A DNA stretch of 64,000 nt from assembly GCA_902774925.1 (NCBI GenBank), contig CACYKE010000006.1, positions 1 through 64,000 of the forward strand, in the 5' to 3' direction. The translations under genes and the position numbers were made by a program. This stretch comes from an uncultured Prevotellaceae bacterium (lineage in GTDB: Bacteria; Bacteroidota; Bacteroidia; Bacteroidales; Bacteroidaceae). Below, piece after piece: positions 30,371-40,032 of this stretch; position 1 is the first letter of the stretch, and each line of letters begins with the position of its first letter. The notes under the pieces were generated by a model that saw only the letters and a program-made list of their open reading frames with translations, made no database searches and was not told the DNA's origin.

Positions 30371-32947
30371 ATGAAAATTAAAGCTGATTATGCAAATGCT
30401 CCACAGTGGAAGGTTCTGACTGTGAAGTCGAGCCTTCCCGAGCAACTGAAGTGTTTGGATGAGATTGCCCACAACATGTGGTGGGTTTGGAACTTTGAGG
30501 CACGTGACCTGTTCCGTGACCTTGACCCTGAGATTTACCACGACGTAAAGCACAATCCTGTGATGCTGCTTGAGCGTCTGACCTTTGAGCGCAAGGAGGA
30601 AATCCTGAAAGACAAGGCTCTGATGAAGCGTGTCAAGGACGTTTATACCCAGTTCCGTAAGTATATGGACGTGAAGCCCGATACCAAGCGCCCTTCTGTG
30701 GCATACTTCTGCATGGAGTATGGTATCCATTCTGCCCTGAAGATCTATTCTGGTGGTCTGGGAATGCTCGCTGGCGACTATGTGAAGGAAGCGTCCGACT
30801 CTAACGTCGATATGTGTGCCGTTGGTTTCCTGTATCGTTTCGGCTACTTTACTCAAAGCCTGTCGATGGACGGACAGCAGATTGCCAACTACGAGACTCA
30901 GAACTTCGGATCTCTGCCTATTGAGCGCCAGCTTGATAAAGACGGCAATCCACTGGTTATTGACGTGCCCTATACAAACTATATGGTTCACGCTTATGTA
31001 TGGCGTGTTAACGTTGGTCGTGTAAAGCTCTATCTGCTGGATACTGACAACGAGATGAACTCCGAGTTCGACAAACCTATCACTCATAGCCTCTATGGTG
31101 GTGACTGGGAGAACCGTTTGAAGCAGGAAATTCTGCTCGGTATCGGTGGTATGTTGCTGCTGAAGAAGTTGGGTATCAAAAAGGATGTCTACCATTGCAA
31201 CGAGGGTCATGCAGCACTCTGCAACCTGCAGCGTCTATGCGACTACATCGAGGAAGGGCTGACCTTCAACCAGGCTCTGGAGCTGGTTCGTGCAAGTGGC
31301 CTCTATACCGTTCATACGCCAGTTCCTGCTGGTCACGACTACTTTGAGGAGGGCTTGTTTGGCAAGTACATGGGCGGCTATCCCGCCAAGCTTGGCATCA
31401 CTTGGGACGAGTTCATTGGCATGGGTCGTACCAATCCCGACGACAAGGGTGAGAAGTTCTGTATGTCAACCTTTGCCTGCAATACTTGTCAGGAAGTCAA
31501 TGGCGTTAGTTGGCTCCACGGAGAAGTTTCTAAGAAGATGTTTGCCAACATCTGGGCAGGTTACTATCCTGAGGAAAACCATGTTGGTTACGTTACCAAC
31601 GGTGTTCACTTCCCCACATGGGCTGCAGCAGAGTGGCTCCGTGTATATGCCAAGTACTTCGACAAGAACTTCCTGCACGACCAGTCGAACGAGCAGATCT
31701 GGCACGGCATCTACGATTGTCCCGATGAGGAGATCTGGGCTACTCGCCAGGCCTTGAAGGCTAAGCTGTTCGAATATATCAAGGTGCAATTCCAGGAGAC
31801 GTGGCTAAAGAATCAGGGTGATCCTGCTCGTGTCGTAAAATTGGTTGAACGCTTCAACCCCAACGCTTTGGTTATCGGTTTCTGCCGTCGTTTTGCTACA
31901 TACAAGCGTGCTCACCTGCTCTTTACTGATTTGGATCGTCTGTCACGTATTGTCAATAATCCCGAGCGTCCTGTTGTCTTCCTGTTCGCAGGTAAGGCTC
32001 ACCCCGCTGATGGCGCTGGCCAGGGCTTGATTAAGAAGATTTTCGAAATCTCTCAGCGTGAGGAGTTCCAGGGCAAGGTTATCTTCCTCGAGGACTACGA
32101 CTTCCTGCTGGCTCGTCGCCTCGTATCGGGTGTCGACATCTGGATGAACACTCCGACGCGTCCTTTGGAAGCTTCCGGTACATCTGGCGAGAAGGCCGAG
32201 ATGAATGGTGTCGTCAACCTCTCCGTCAAGGACGGTTGGTGGCTGGAAGGCTATCGTGAAGGTGCTGGCTGGGCACTCACCGAGAAGCGTACCTATCAGA
32301 ACCAGGGCTATCAGGATCAGCTCGATGCTGCTACCATTTACAGCTTGCTGGAGAACGAGATTATTCCTCTCTATTATAATAAGGATAAGAAGACTGGCAT
32401 CTCGAAGGGTTGGATCAAGGTCATCAAGAACTCGATTGCCACGATTGCTCCTCACTACACGATGAAGCGTCAGCTGGACGACTACTATTCAAAGTTCTAT
32501 GAGAAGCAGGCTAAGCGTTTCAAGGAACTTGCGAAGAACGACTATCGTCTGGCCAAGGAGATTGCTCAGTGGAAAGAGGCCGTTGCCGAGCGTTGGGATG
32601 CCATCAACGTCGTCAGCTGTGAGTCAACCGCTCCTCAGTCTGGTCTCCATGAAACTGGCGTTGAGTACACGTTGCGCTATGTCATTAACGAGCAGGGCCT
32701 TGAAGACGCTGTAGCTCTGGAGAAGGTCAATGTTGCTATAGACAAGGATGGCAATGAGCATGTATTCTCTATCGAGCCGTTAAAGATGGTGGGTCATGAT
32801 GGTAACAATTACATCTTCGAGGCTGTCCATTCACCTAAGCAGTCTGGTCAGTACAAGTCGGCTATCCGCATGTATCCGAAGAACAAGCACTTGCCTCACC
32901 GCCAGGACTTCTGCTATGTAAAGTGGTTAGCGTTGCCTAACTTATAA
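30371..32947 (+). CDS. glgP: alpha-glucan (glycogen) phosphorylase, GT35
   Basis: An 858-residue phosphorylase that releases glucose-1-phosphate from glycogen, using pyridoxal phosphate. It is of the short type seen in many bacteria and archaea ([75 protein letters not shown], and the PLP region [20 protein letters not shown] with the conserved Lys). Length is normal. Second gene of the glycogen operon; the next gene begins 8 nt downstream. Confidence 0.93.
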   Translation: MKIKADYANAPQWKVLTVKSSLPEQLKCLDEIAHNMWWVWNFEARDLFRDLDPEIYHDVKHNPVMLLERLTFERKEEILKDKALMKRVKDVYTQFRKYMDVKPDTKRPSVAYFCMEYGIHSALKIYSGGLGMLAGDYVKEASDSNVDMCAVGFLYRFGYFTQSLSMDGQQIANYETQNFGSLPIERQLDKDGNPLVIDVPYTNYMVHAYVWRVNVGRVKLYLLDTDNEMNSEFDKPITHSLYGGDWENRLKQEILLGIGGMLLLKKLGIKKDVYHCNEGHAALCNLQRLCDYIEEGLTFNQALELVRASGLYTVHTPVPAGHDYFEEGLFGKYMGGYPAKLGITWDEFIGMGRTNPDDKGEKFCMSTFACNTCQEVNGVSWLHGEVSKKMFANIWAGYYPEENHVGYVTNGVHFPTWAAAEWLRVYAKYFDKNFLHDQSNEQIWHGIYDCPDEEIWATRQALKAKLFEYIKVQFQETWLKNQGDPARVVKLVERFNPNALVIGFCRRFATYKRAHLLFTDLDRLSRIVNNPERPVVFLFAGKAHPADGAGQGLIKKIFEISQREEFQGKVIFLEDYDFLLARRLVSGVDIWMNTPTRPLEASGTSGEKAEMNGVVNLSVKDGWWLEGYREGAGWALTEKRTYQNQGYQDQLDAATIYSLLENEIIPLYYNKDKKTGISKGWIKVIKNSIATIAPHYTMKRQLDDYYSKFYEKQAKRFKELAKNDYRLAKEIAQWKEAVAERWDAINVVSCESTAPQSGLHETGVEYTLRYVINEQGLEDAVALEKVNVAIDKDGNEHVFSIEPLKMVGHDGNNYIFEAVHSPKQSGQYKSAIRMYPKNKHLPHRQDFCYVKWLALPNL

Positions 32948-32955
32948 GATAGGGT

Positions 32956-33426
32956 ATGGTCGAAGATTATATACTCAACGAGCACAACAAAGAGGAGTTT
33001 CCCCCTGCGCATACGGCGGAGCATCTGCTGAACCAGACGATGATTCGGCTCTTTGGTTGTGAGCGTTCATACAATGCCCACATCGAGCGCAAGAAAAGCA
33101 AGATGAGTTTCTATCTCGACCACAAACCCAGTCGGCAGGAAGAGAAGCAGATTGAGCAGGAGATGAATCGCCTGATAGAAGAGGATCTTCCCGTTACCTT
33201 CGAGTTCGCCACCCGCGATGAACTGCCTGAGGACATCGGCCTTGATCGGCTGCCCGACGATGCTTCCGAAACCATCCGACTGGTGCGCATAGGCGATTAC
33301 GACGTCTGCCCCTGCATTGGTCGCCACGTTCGATCCACGGCCCAAATAGGCCGCTTCGAGCTCCTCGGCACCAACTGGGACGACCACGAGCGATCCTTCC
33401 GCGTAAGATTCAAGATTATTCAATAA
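32956..33426 (+). CDS. AlaX-like trans-editing protein
   Basis: A 156-residue protein with the editing-domain fold of alanyl/threonyl-tRNA synthetases. The metal-binding motifs HTAEHLL (HxxxH) and CPCIGRHV (CxxxH) are present. Such free-standing proteins remove wrongly attached amino acids (often Ser or Gly) from tRNA. It is smaller than classical AlaX-M. Possibly co-transcribed with glgP but without functional link. A bidirectional terminator follows. Confidence 0.82.
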   Translation: MVEDYILNEHNKEEFPPAHTAEHLLNQTMIRLFGCERSYNAHIERKKSKMSFYLDHKPSRQEEKQIEQEMNRLIEEDLPVTFEFATRDELPEDIGLDRLPDDASETIRLVRIGDYDVCPCIGRHVRSTAQIGRFELLGTNWDDHERSFRVRFKIIQ

Positions 33427-33465
33427 AAAAAGTGGGTTGACCAATTGTCAGCCCACTCTTTTTTT
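33426..33465. terminator. bidirectional intrinsic terminator
   Basis: An A-run, then AGTGGG (33431-33436), a TGAC/GTCA inner stem, CCCACT (33452-33457) and a T-run. It serves both the AlaX-like gene (plus) and the metallo-hydrolase gene (minus). Confidence 0.85.
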
Positions 33466-33478
33466 GTACTAGTTTGTC

Positions 33479-34120
33479 TCACCTAAGATAGGGATTATAT
33501 CTGAGTTCGTCGGCGATGGTGGTTTGTGGACCATGACCTGAAAGAATAATGGTTTCGGCAGGCAGACGACTGATGATAGTACGGAGGCTTTGGGTCATGT
33601 CCTGCCAACTGCCTTCGGGGAAATCTGTTCGTCCAATGCTCATTCGGAACAACGTGTCACCCGAAAACGCCACATTTTCGGCCTGACAATAGAATAGGGC
33701 AGAGCCGTGAGAGTGGCCTGGCGTCCGCAGTACGGTGAACTGATGGCTACCGAAAGAAATTATGTCGCCATTTTTCAGTAGTTTTCCTATGGGTGGCTGG
33801 TCGTCAGGAATATCTATACCAAAGAGCTCTTTAGCATGTTGTGGGAGTCGTTCGAGCAACTGACGGTCTCCTTCGCATATTTCTGCTTGTAAACCATAGG
33901 TCTTGTAAAGAAAAGCGTTACCGAAATTATGGTCTAGATGACCATGTGTGGCAAGGAGGTGAACGGGTGTCAAATGTTGGTCGGTGATGTAACGGCGAAT
34001 GGCTTTGCACTCTTCGTCGTAGTAGGCACCACAGTCGATGATGACACACTCGCGGCTGTCGTCACTGACGACGTAGCAATTCTCCTGCAAAGGATTACAC
34101 ATGAAACGTTTAATATCCAT
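33479..34120 (-). CDS. MBL-fold metallo-hydrolase (glyoxalase II-like)
   Basis: A 213-residue soluble metallo-beta-lactamase fold hydrolase. It has the metal motif THGHLDHNFG (HxHxDH), then TPGHSHGSALFY, FSGDTLF and a final SGHGPQTT. Length and motifs fit the small glyoxalase II-like group (YcbL type). The substrate is not known. A single gene with a promoter on its own strand, diverging from moxR. Confidence 0.88.
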   Translation of the reverse strand: MDIKRFMCNPLQENCYVVSDDSRECVIIDCGAYYDEECKAIRRYITDQHLTPVHLLATHGHLDHNFGNAFLYKTYGLQAEICEGDRQLLERLPQHAKELFGIDIPDDQPPIGKLLKNGDIISFGSHQFTVLRTPGHSHGSALFYCQAENVAFSGDTLFRMSIGRTDFPEGSWQDMTQSLRTIISRLPAETIILSGHGPQTTIADELRYNPYLR

Positions 34121-34149
34121 AGTTGTGTCGTATTTTTTATTTATGTCTG

Positions 34150-34157
34150 CAAAGGTA
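34150..34157 (-). promoter_or_regulatory. -7 box of the metallo-hydrolase gene
   Basis: TACCTTTG on the minus strand (34157-34150), 30 nt before the start codon. Confidence 0.6.
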
Positions 34158-34222
34158 CTAAAATATTTCTTAATTTAATATTATTTAGATGTAGAAATGT
34201 GGATTATAAGCGGGAAAATGAG

Positions 34223-34230
34223 TACTTTTG
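34223..34230 (+). promoter_or_regulatory. -7 box of the moxR-bat operon
   Basis: TACTTTTG, 46 nt before the moxR ATG. The -33 element is weak (TGTG near 34198). Confidence 0.55.
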
Positions 34231-34276
34231 CAACTTAGAATGCGAAAAATAAGTATATAAAAAAGAAAATAAGACT

Positions 34277-35272
34277 ATGGCAGAAGCTATTGACATCCGC
34301 GAATTGAACATCCGGATAGAACAACAAAGTGGATTCGTGCAGAACCTCGTGTCGGGCATGGATCAGGTTATTGTGGGACAGAAACATTTGGTTGACTCAC
34401 TGCTCATCGGACTGTTGAGCGACGGCAATATCCTATTGGAAGGTGTGCCGGGACTGGCCAAGACGTTGGCAATCAAGACGCTTGCACAGCTGATTGATGC
34501 GACATACAGTCGAATCCAGTTTACGCCAGACTTGCTGCCCGCTGACGTGACAGGTACGATGATCTACTCGCAAAAGGAAGAGAAATTCCAAGTGAAACGT
34601 GGCCCAGTATTTGCCAACTTCGTGCTGGCGGACGAAATCAACCGTGCTCCAGCAAAAGTGCAGAGTGCGTTGTTGGAAGCCATGCAGGAAAAGCAGGTGA
34701 CGATTGGCAGCGACACGTTCGAATTGCCAAATCCCTTCTTGGTGATGGCTACTCAGAACCCGATAGAACAGGAGGGAACCTATCCTTTGCCTGAAGCACA
34801 GATGGACCGTTTCATGTTGAAAGTGGTGATTGGCTATCCGACAATTGACGAGGAGAAGAAGATTATCCGCGAGAATATCCAGAAATCTTTACCGAAGGTT
34901 CGTCCTGTAACCACTTCCGACGAGATTCTGAAAGCGCGTCAGGTGGTTCGTGAAGTATATATCGACGAGAAGATTGAGCAGTATATTGCCGACATCGTGT
35001 TTGCTACGCGTTATCCCGACCGCTACGGCCTGAAGGACATGAAGGATATGATTTCGTTTGGTGGTTCACCACGTGCCAGCATCAATCTGGCCAAGGCTGC
35101 ACGCGCCTATGCCTTCATCAAGCGTCGCGGCTATGTTGTTCCTGAGGATGTCCGCGCCATTGCTCACGACGTACTGCGTCATCGCATTGGATTGACCTAC
35201 GAAGCTGAGGCATCGAACGTAACCAGCGAGGAGATTGTCAGCAAGATCATCAATAAGGTTGAGGTGCCCTGA
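34277..35272 (+). CDS. moxR: MoxR-family AAA ATPase
   Basis: A 331-residue AAA chaperone ATPase: Walker A LEGVPGLAKT, Walker B FVLADEINRAPAKVQSALLEAMQE, sensor ATQNPIEQEGTYPLPEAQMDRF. MoxR proteins are thought to load metals or remodel VWA-domain partners. Here the partners are the DUF58 and Bat proteins encoded next to it. First gene of the aerotolerance operon, in the usual Bacteroides order. Confidence 0.93.
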   Translation: MAEAIDIRELNIRIEQQSGFVQNLVSGMDQVIVGQKHLVDSLLIGLLSDGNILLEGVPGLAKTLAIKTLAQLIDATYSRIQFTPDLLPADVTGTMIYSQKEEKFQVKRGPVFANFVLADEINRAPAKVQSALLEAMQEKQVTIGSDTFELPNPFLVMATQNPIEQEGTYPLPEAQMDRFMLKVVIGYPTIDEEKKIIRENIQKSLPKVRPVTTSDEILKARQVVREVYIDEKIEQYIADIVFATRYPDRYGLKDMKDMISFGGSPRASINLAKAARAYAFIKRRGYVVPEDVRAIAHDVLRHRIGLTYEAEASNVTSEEIVSKIINKVEVP

Positions 35273-35275
35273 TTC

Positions 35276-35308
35276 TAGAAACTCTAGATCTCTAGAACAT
35301 CTAGATAA
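35276..35308. repeat. TCTAGA-word spacer
   Basis: The moxR-DUF58 spacer is made of TCTAGAAAC, TCTAGATC, TCTAGAACA and TCTAGATAAC in tandem, with a nearly constant CTAGA core. It is palindromic and could form a small hairpin. Confidence 0.65.
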
Positions 35309-35312
35309 CGAT

Positions 35313-36182
35313 ATGGAAACTAGTGAGATTCTAAAGAAAGTACGGAAGATAGAAATCAAGGCCCGCGGTCTGAGTTCGAACGTCTTCGCAGGGCAATACC
35401 ACAGTGCCTTTAAGGGTAGGGGTATGGCCTTTAGCGAGGTGCGCGAGTATCAGTATGGCGACGATGTGCGTGACATTGACTGGAATGTGACTGCCCGTTT
35501 CCACCGTCCCTACGTAAAGGTTTTTGAGGAAGAACGTGAATTGACGGTCATGCTGATGATTGATGTCAGTGGTTCGCTGGATTTCGGTACGCAACACCAA
35601 ATGAAGCGCGATATGGTGACGGAGATAGCCGCCACGATAGCCTTCTCGGCCATTCAGAACAACGACAAGATAGGCGTGGCATTCTTCTCCGATCGTATTG
35701 AGAAATATATCCCGCCCAAGAAAGGTCGCAAGCACATCCTCTACATCATCCGTGAGATGCTCGATTTCCATCCTGTCTCAAAACGTACGGACGTGAAGCA
35801 GGCACTGGAATTTCTGACCAGCGTATCGAAACGACGTTGCACGGCCTTTGTGTTGAGTGATTTCTACGACCGTCAGGACTTCCTGCAGCCCCTACAAATA
35901 GCTAATCGCAAACACGATGTGGTAGCTTTGCAGGTGTATGACCAGCGTGCCCGCGAATTGCCGGATGTTGGATTGATGCGCGTGGTGGATGCCGAGACGG
36001 GATATGAGCAGTATATTGATACCTCCAGCAAACGTCTGCGTCAGGCTCATGAGAAGTATTGGCGTCAGCGTCAGGAAATGTTGCGTGAAACGATGAATAA
36101 GAGTAATGTCGACTTGGTAAGTATAGCCACTAATGAGGATTACGTGAAGGCATTGCTGCTGTTATTTAAACAAAGAAGTTGA
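35313..36182 (+). CDS. DUF58 VWA-like protein of the bat operon
   Basis: A 289-residue protein with the DUF58 motif (SEVREYQYGDDVRDIDWNV) and a VWA-like domain with a partly kept MIDAS (MLMIDVSGSLDFG). No signal peptide or membrane helix, so cytoplasmic. An ATG at 35235 overlaps moxR and would translate the TCTAGA spacer, so 35313 is used. The stop overlaps the next start (TGATG). A partner of MoxR in the Bat system. Confidence 0.9.
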   Translation: METSEILKKVRKIEIKARGLSSNVFAGQYHSAFKGRGMAFSEVREYQYGDDVRDIDWNVTARFHRPYVKVFEEERELTVMLMIDVSGSLDFGTQHQMKRDMVTEIAATIAFSAIQNNDKIGVAFFSDRIEKYIPPKKGRKHILYIIREMLDFHPVSKRTDVKQALEFLTSVSKRRCTAFVLSDFYDRQDFLQPLQIANRKHDVVALQVYDQRARELPDVGLMRVVDAETGYEQYIDTSSKRLRQAHEKYWRQRQEMLRETMNKSNVDLVSIATNEDYVKALLLLFKQRS

Positions 36183-37225
36183 TGAAGAGGACGACGATAC
36201 TTATGGGATTCATTCTCAGCACGTTGCTGGCAATGGCGCAAGCAAGTGTTAAAGCTGTAATCAATCCTATTGAGATGATGATTGGTGAACAGGCACAGGT
36301 GGTGCTGACCATTGACGGAGGTGAAAATGCCAAAGTGGAATGGCCCCAGCTGAAGCCCCGCCAGATGTTGATCCCGGGCGTGGAGATTATCAACACCCAG
36401 TATCCCGAGAGCAACACGATGCTCATCACGCTGACCTCGTTTGACGGAAAATTATATCCCCTTCCTCCTTTCGTAGTCAAGGTCAATGGCAAAGAGCTGA
36501 AGACCAACGAACTGGCGCTGAAGGTGGTGGAAGTAGAGGTCGATACTACACAGATGAACCGTTTTTTCGGTCCTAAGGATGTTCAGGACAATCCTTTCCA
36601 ATGGAGCGACTGGAGCACGTCGTTTTGGTTGAGTCTCCTAATACTGTTGCTGCTGGCTCTGAGCTATTGGCTCTATCTGCGGTTACGCGACAACAAACCG
36701 GTCATTTCGCACATCAAGATTGTACGTCGCTTGTTGCCTCACCAGAAGGCCATGAAGGAGATTGAGCAAATCAAGGCTGACAAGATGGTGGCATCGGAAG
36801 ACCAGAAGGAGTATTATACGAAATTGACCGATACATTGCGCAAATATATAGAAGAGCGCTACGGTTTCTCGGCAATGGAGATGACCAGTTCGGAGATTAT
36901 TGAACGCCTAATGTCGCAGGGTGACCAACAAAGTCTGGACGAACTGCGCCAGTTGTTTACGACTGCCGACTTGGTGAAGTTTGCCAAATACTCAACGATG
37001 ATCAATGAAAACGACGCTAACCTCGTGAGTGCCATCGACTTCATCAACCAGACAAAGCTGGAAAATCAGCCCACAGAAGAGGTACAAAAGCCGGTTCTTT
37101 CGGCTGAGGACCAGCGTTCGCAGAAAGAACGTCGTGTATTGAAGACCGTCATAGCTGTGATTACCGTCGTTGCTGCGACACTCTTCTGCTACGTCGTATA
37201 TCAAGTTTATCAGCTGTTGAGTTAA
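36182..37225 (+). CDS. BatD/DUF4381-like membrane protein of the bat operon
   Basis: A 347-residue protein: signal peptide (about 1-20), an extracytoplasmic BatD-like beta domain (about 21-135), a membrane helix near 145-165 (FWLSLLILLLLALSYWLYLR), a cytoplasmic helical part (DTLRKYIEERYGFSAMEMTSSEII) and a final hydrophobic helix. The start overlaps the DUF58 stop (TGATG). It matches the hypothetical gene usually found between DUF58 and batA in Bacteroides. The exact role is unknown; a membrane partner of the VWA proteins is likely. Confidence 0.82.
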   Translation: MKRTTILMGFILSTLLAMAQASVKAVINPIEMMIGEQAQVVLTIDGGENAKVEWPQLKPRQMLIPGVEIINTQYPESNTMLITLTSFDGKLYPLPPFVVKVNGKELKTNELALKVVEVEVDTTQMNRFFGPKDVQDNPFQWSDWSTSFWLSLLILLLLALSYWLYLRLRDNKPVISHIKIVRRLLPHQKAMKEIEQIKADKMVASEDQKEYYTKLTDTLRKYIEERYGFSAMEMTSSEIIERLMSQGDQQSLDELRQLFTTADLVKFAKYSTMINENDANLVSAIDFINQTKLENQPTEEVQKPVLSAEDQRSQKERRVLKTVIAVITVVAATLFCYVVYQVYQLLS

Positions 37226-37265
37226 AGGTAAAAAAGTAAAAAGGTAAGAAGGTAAGAAAATAAAA
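37226..37265. repeat. GGTAAGAA-word spacer
   Basis: The spacer before batA consists of GGTAAAAAAGTAAAAAGGTA and AGAAGGTAAGAAAATAAAA: AAGGTA(A/G) units in tandem. One more spacer made of a single word. Confidence 0.55.
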
Positions 37266-38276
37266 ATGGAGTTTGCCAATAAAGAATATCTGTTGCTGCT
37301 GTTGCTGTTGATACCTTACCTCGTGTGGTATCTGATGTACAGGAAGAAGGCTGAACCGACAATCCGCCTTGGCGATACGAATGCTTATCGCTATGCACCG
37401 CGTTCGTGGAAAGTGACGTTGATGCCGTTACAGCCCCTGTTGCGCATGGCCGTCTTCGTACTGGTGGTGTTGATACTGGCTCGTCCGCAGACACAGAACT
37501 CATGGAAGAACCAAACGGTAGAAGGTATCGATATTATGCTGGCAATGGACGTGTCTACGTCGATGTTGGCGGAAGACCTGAAGCCCAACCGTATCGAGGC
37601 TGCCAAGAAGGTGGCAGCGGAGTTTATTGCAGGACGCCCCAACGATAATATCGGACTGACCATCTTTGCCGGTGAGTCGTTCACACAGTGTCCGATGACT
37701 ACCGACCACAGTTCACTGCTGAGCCTGTTGCAGAATGTTCGTACGGACATTGCTGCCCGCGGACCTCAGGGCGGTGGTATCGAGGACGGTACGGCCATTG
37801 GAATGGGCTTGGCCAATGCCGTTTCGCGTCTGAAGGATTCGAAGGCGAAGAGCCGTGTGGTCATTCTGCTGACTGATGGTTCTAACAACCGTGGTGACCT
37901 CTCGCCGATGACTGCCGCAGAGATTGCCAAGAGTCTGGGCATTCGCGTCTATACCATTGGTGTTGGTACGAAAGGAACGGCTCCATTCCCGCCTTCCGCA
38001 ACAGGACTGCCAGGATATGTAAACCTGCCTGTGGAGATTGACACCAAGACGCTGTCCGACATTGCCGGTGCGACGGATGGTGACTTCTATCGTGCCACCA
38101 ACAACCGCGAGTTGCAGAATATCTATAAGGAAATCGATAAGTTGGAGAAGAGCAAGCTGAATGTCAAGCAGTTCAGTCGTCGCTACGAGGCCTATCAGCC
38201 TTTTGCTGTGGCGGCTGTCATCCTGCTGCTATTGGAAATCCTGCTCCGCATCACTATTTTCAGAAAATTACCATAA
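37266..38276 (+). CDS. batA: BatA, VWA-domain membrane protein
   Basis: A 336-residue protein with two N-terminal membrane helices (about 7-24 and 54-72), a VWA domain (about 88-290) with an intact MIDAS (AMDVSTSM, then TDGSNN), and a C-terminal helix. Bat proteins are linked to aerotolerance and stress survival in Bacteroides; the exact mechanism is unsettled. Follows the usual operon order and is 6 nt from batB. Confidence 0.93.
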   Translation: MEFANKEYLLLLLLLIPYLVWYLMYRKKAEPTIRLGDTNAYRYAPRSWKVTLMPLQPLLRMAVFVLVVLILARPQTQNSWKNQTVEGIDIMLAMDVSTSMLAEDLKPNRIEAAKKVAAEFIAGRPNDNIGLTIFAGESFTQCPMTTDHSSLLSLLQNVRTDIAARGPQGGGIEDGTAIGMGLANAVSRLKDSKAKSRVVILLTDGSNNRGDLSPMTAAEIAKSLGIRVYTIGVGTKGTAPFPPSATGLPGYVNLPVEIDTKTLSDIAGATDGDFYRATNNRELQNIYKEIDKLEKSKLNVKQFSRRYEAYQPFAVAAVILLLLEILLRITIFRKLP

Positions 38277-38282
38277 GGAGAT

Positions 38283-40022
38283 ATGTTTAGATTCGAAGAC
38301 CCCATATACCTATATTTATTAGCGCTGATTCCCTTGTTGGCGCTGATACGTTTTTTCATGGTTCACCAGCAAAAGAAACGCTTGCGCAAATTCGGCGATC
38401 CGGAATTGGTTCGGCAGTTGATGCCAAATGTGTCACGCTTCCGTCCGATGGTGAAGTTCTATTTGCTGCTGGGCGCTTTAGCATTGCTCATCGTGGTGTT
38501 AGCCCGTCCGCAGCTAGGCACAAAAATCAGTCACGAGAAGCGTACGGGTATCGAAACCATCATTTGTATGGACATCAGTAATTCGATGCTCGCTGAGGAT
38601 GTGACTCCCAGTCGTTTGGACCGTGCAAAGATGATGGTGGAAAACCTTGTCGACCACTTTACAAACGACAAGATTGGTCTGATTGTATTTGCCGGAGAAG
38701 CCTTTGTACAGTTGCCCATCACCAGCGACTACGTCAGTGCCAAGATGTTCCTGTCGAGCATCAATCCCTCGATGCTTTCCACACAGGGAACGGATATCGC
38801 AGCAGCTATCACCATGGCTTCGCATAGTTTCACGCAAGAGGAAAACATCGGTAAGGCGATTATCGTTATTACCGACGGTGAAGACCATGAAGGCGGTGCG
38901 TTGGAAGCCGCCAAGGAAGCTAAAGAACGAGGCATGAATACCTACGTGTTAGGCGTCGGTTCGCCTAATGGTGCTCCGATTCCTACGGGTACTGGCGATT
39001 ACATGAAGGACAACAGCGGTCAGACGGTGATGTCGGCCTTAAATGAGGACATGTGCCGACAATTGGCAGATGCCGGCAGCGGAGCCTATATCCACGTTGA
39101 GAACAACATCAATGCTCAGGAACAGCTGGATAACGCACTTGACAAATTGGCGAAGAAAGAAACCTCTTCCACCATCTATAGCGACTACGACGAGCAGTTC
39201 CAGGCTGTGGCTATCATTGTGCTTCTGTTGTTGATTTTGGAGGTTTGCATCCTTGAAATCAAGAATCCGATGCTTAAGAATGTATCGTTGTTTAAAAGAA
39301 GTAAGAGGTTAGAGGTGAGAGGTGAGAGAATAGTCTCTTCCCGTCTTATCCTGCTCTTGTTCATTTCTCTTACCTCTTACCTCTCACCGCTTACCACTAA
39401 TGCTCAGAGCGACCGCCAGATGATTCGTCAAGGCAACAAACTATATCGTAAGGGCAATGTGGCTGAAGCAGAGGTGTCTTATCGTAAGGCTGTAGAACGC
39501 AACGAGCGTAATGCACAAGCCAACTATAACCTTGGTAATGCGCTGATGGGGCAACGTAAGGACTCGCTGGCTATTACCCAACTGGAGAAAGCTGCCAAGT
39601 TGGAAACCAATCCGTTGCGCCGTGCACAGGCATATCATAATATGGGTGTTATCTGTCAGCAACACAGGATGTTCGGAGAAGCCATTGAAGCTTATAAAGA
39701 AGCTTTGCGCAATAATCCTACTGACAATGAGACGCGTTACAATCTGGCACTCTGCAAACGTCAACAGCAAGAACAGCAGCAGGACCAGAACGAGCAAAAC
39801 AAGGACAATAAGGACAACAAAGACAAGCAAGACCAGCAGAAGCAGGAACAACAGCAGAAGCAGGATGAGAAAAAGCAGGAGCAACAACAGAAACAGCAAA
39901 TGAGCAAGGAAAATGCCGAGCAACTGCTGAATGCTGCCATGCAGGAAGAGAAACAAACCCAGGAGCGCATGAAGAAGGCTCAGCAACAGCCTCAGAATCG
40001 TCGCTTGGAAAAGAATTGGTAA
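38283..40022 (+). CDS. batB: BatB-BatC fusion (VWA membrane protein joined to TPR protein)
   Basis: 579 residues. Residues 1-338 are BatB: two membrane helices, a VWA domain with MIDAS (ICMDISNSMLAED, VITDGEDHEGG) and a C-terminal helix ending ILEIKNPMLKNVSLFKR. Residues about 352-579 are BatC: a signal-peptide-like stretch (RLILLLFISLTSYLSPLTTNAQ), TPR repeats (GNKLYRKGNVAEAEVSYRKA, AYHNMGVICQQHRMFGEA), a Gln/Lys/Asp-rich tail and the end RRLEKNW. The join (about 339-351) reads SKRLEVRGERI, a GAGGTGAGAG-family repeat. Elsewhere these are two genes. An internal start at 39270 (Met 330) could release BatC. Frame is intact throughout. Confidence 0.9.
   Translation: MFRFEDPIYLYLLALIPLLALIRFFMVHQQKKRLRKFGDPELVRQLMPNVSRFRPMVKFYLLLGALALLIVVLARPQLGTKISHEKRTGIETIICMDISNSMLAEDVTPSRLDRAKMMVENLVDHFTNDKIGLIVFAGEAFVQLPITSDYVSAKMFLSSINPSMLSTQGTDIAAAITMASHSFTQEENIGKAIIVITDGEDHEGGALEAAKEAKERGMNTYVLGVGSPNGAPIPTGTGDYMKDNSGQTVMSALNEDMCRQLADAGSGAYIHVENNINAQEQLDNALDKLAKKETSSTIYSDYDEQFQAVAIIVLLLLILEVCILEIKNPMLKNVSLFKRSKRLEVRGERIVSSRLILLLFISLTSYLSPLTTNAQSDRQMIRQGNKLYRKGNVAEAEVSYRKAVERNERNAQANYNLGNALMGQRKDSLAITQLEKAAKLETNPLRRAQAYHNMGVICQQHRMFGEAIEAYKEALRNNPTDNETRYNLALCKRQQQEQQQDQNEQNKDNKDNKDKQDQQKQEQQQKQDEKKQEQQQKQQMSKENAEQLLNAAMQEEKQTQERMKKAQQQPQNRRLEKNW
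39298..39397. repeat. inverted pair of GAGGTGAGAG-family repeats at the batB/batC join
   Basis: The forward copy (39301-39332, GTAAGAGGTTAGAGGTGAGA onward) and a reversed copy (39366-39397, TCTCTTACCTCTTACCTCTC onward) can pair over most of their length around a 33-nt loop. The loop codes for the hydrophobic core of the BatC signal sequence, and the second arm codes for SLTSYLSPLTT. Confidence 0.85.
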
Positions 40023-40032
40023 AGAAAGAAAT

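Noticed and set aside
39750..39980. Gln/Lys/Asp-rich run in BatC as a frameshift artefact
   Set aside because: Low-complexity Gln-rich tails and the RRLEKNW end are, as I recall, normal for BatC.
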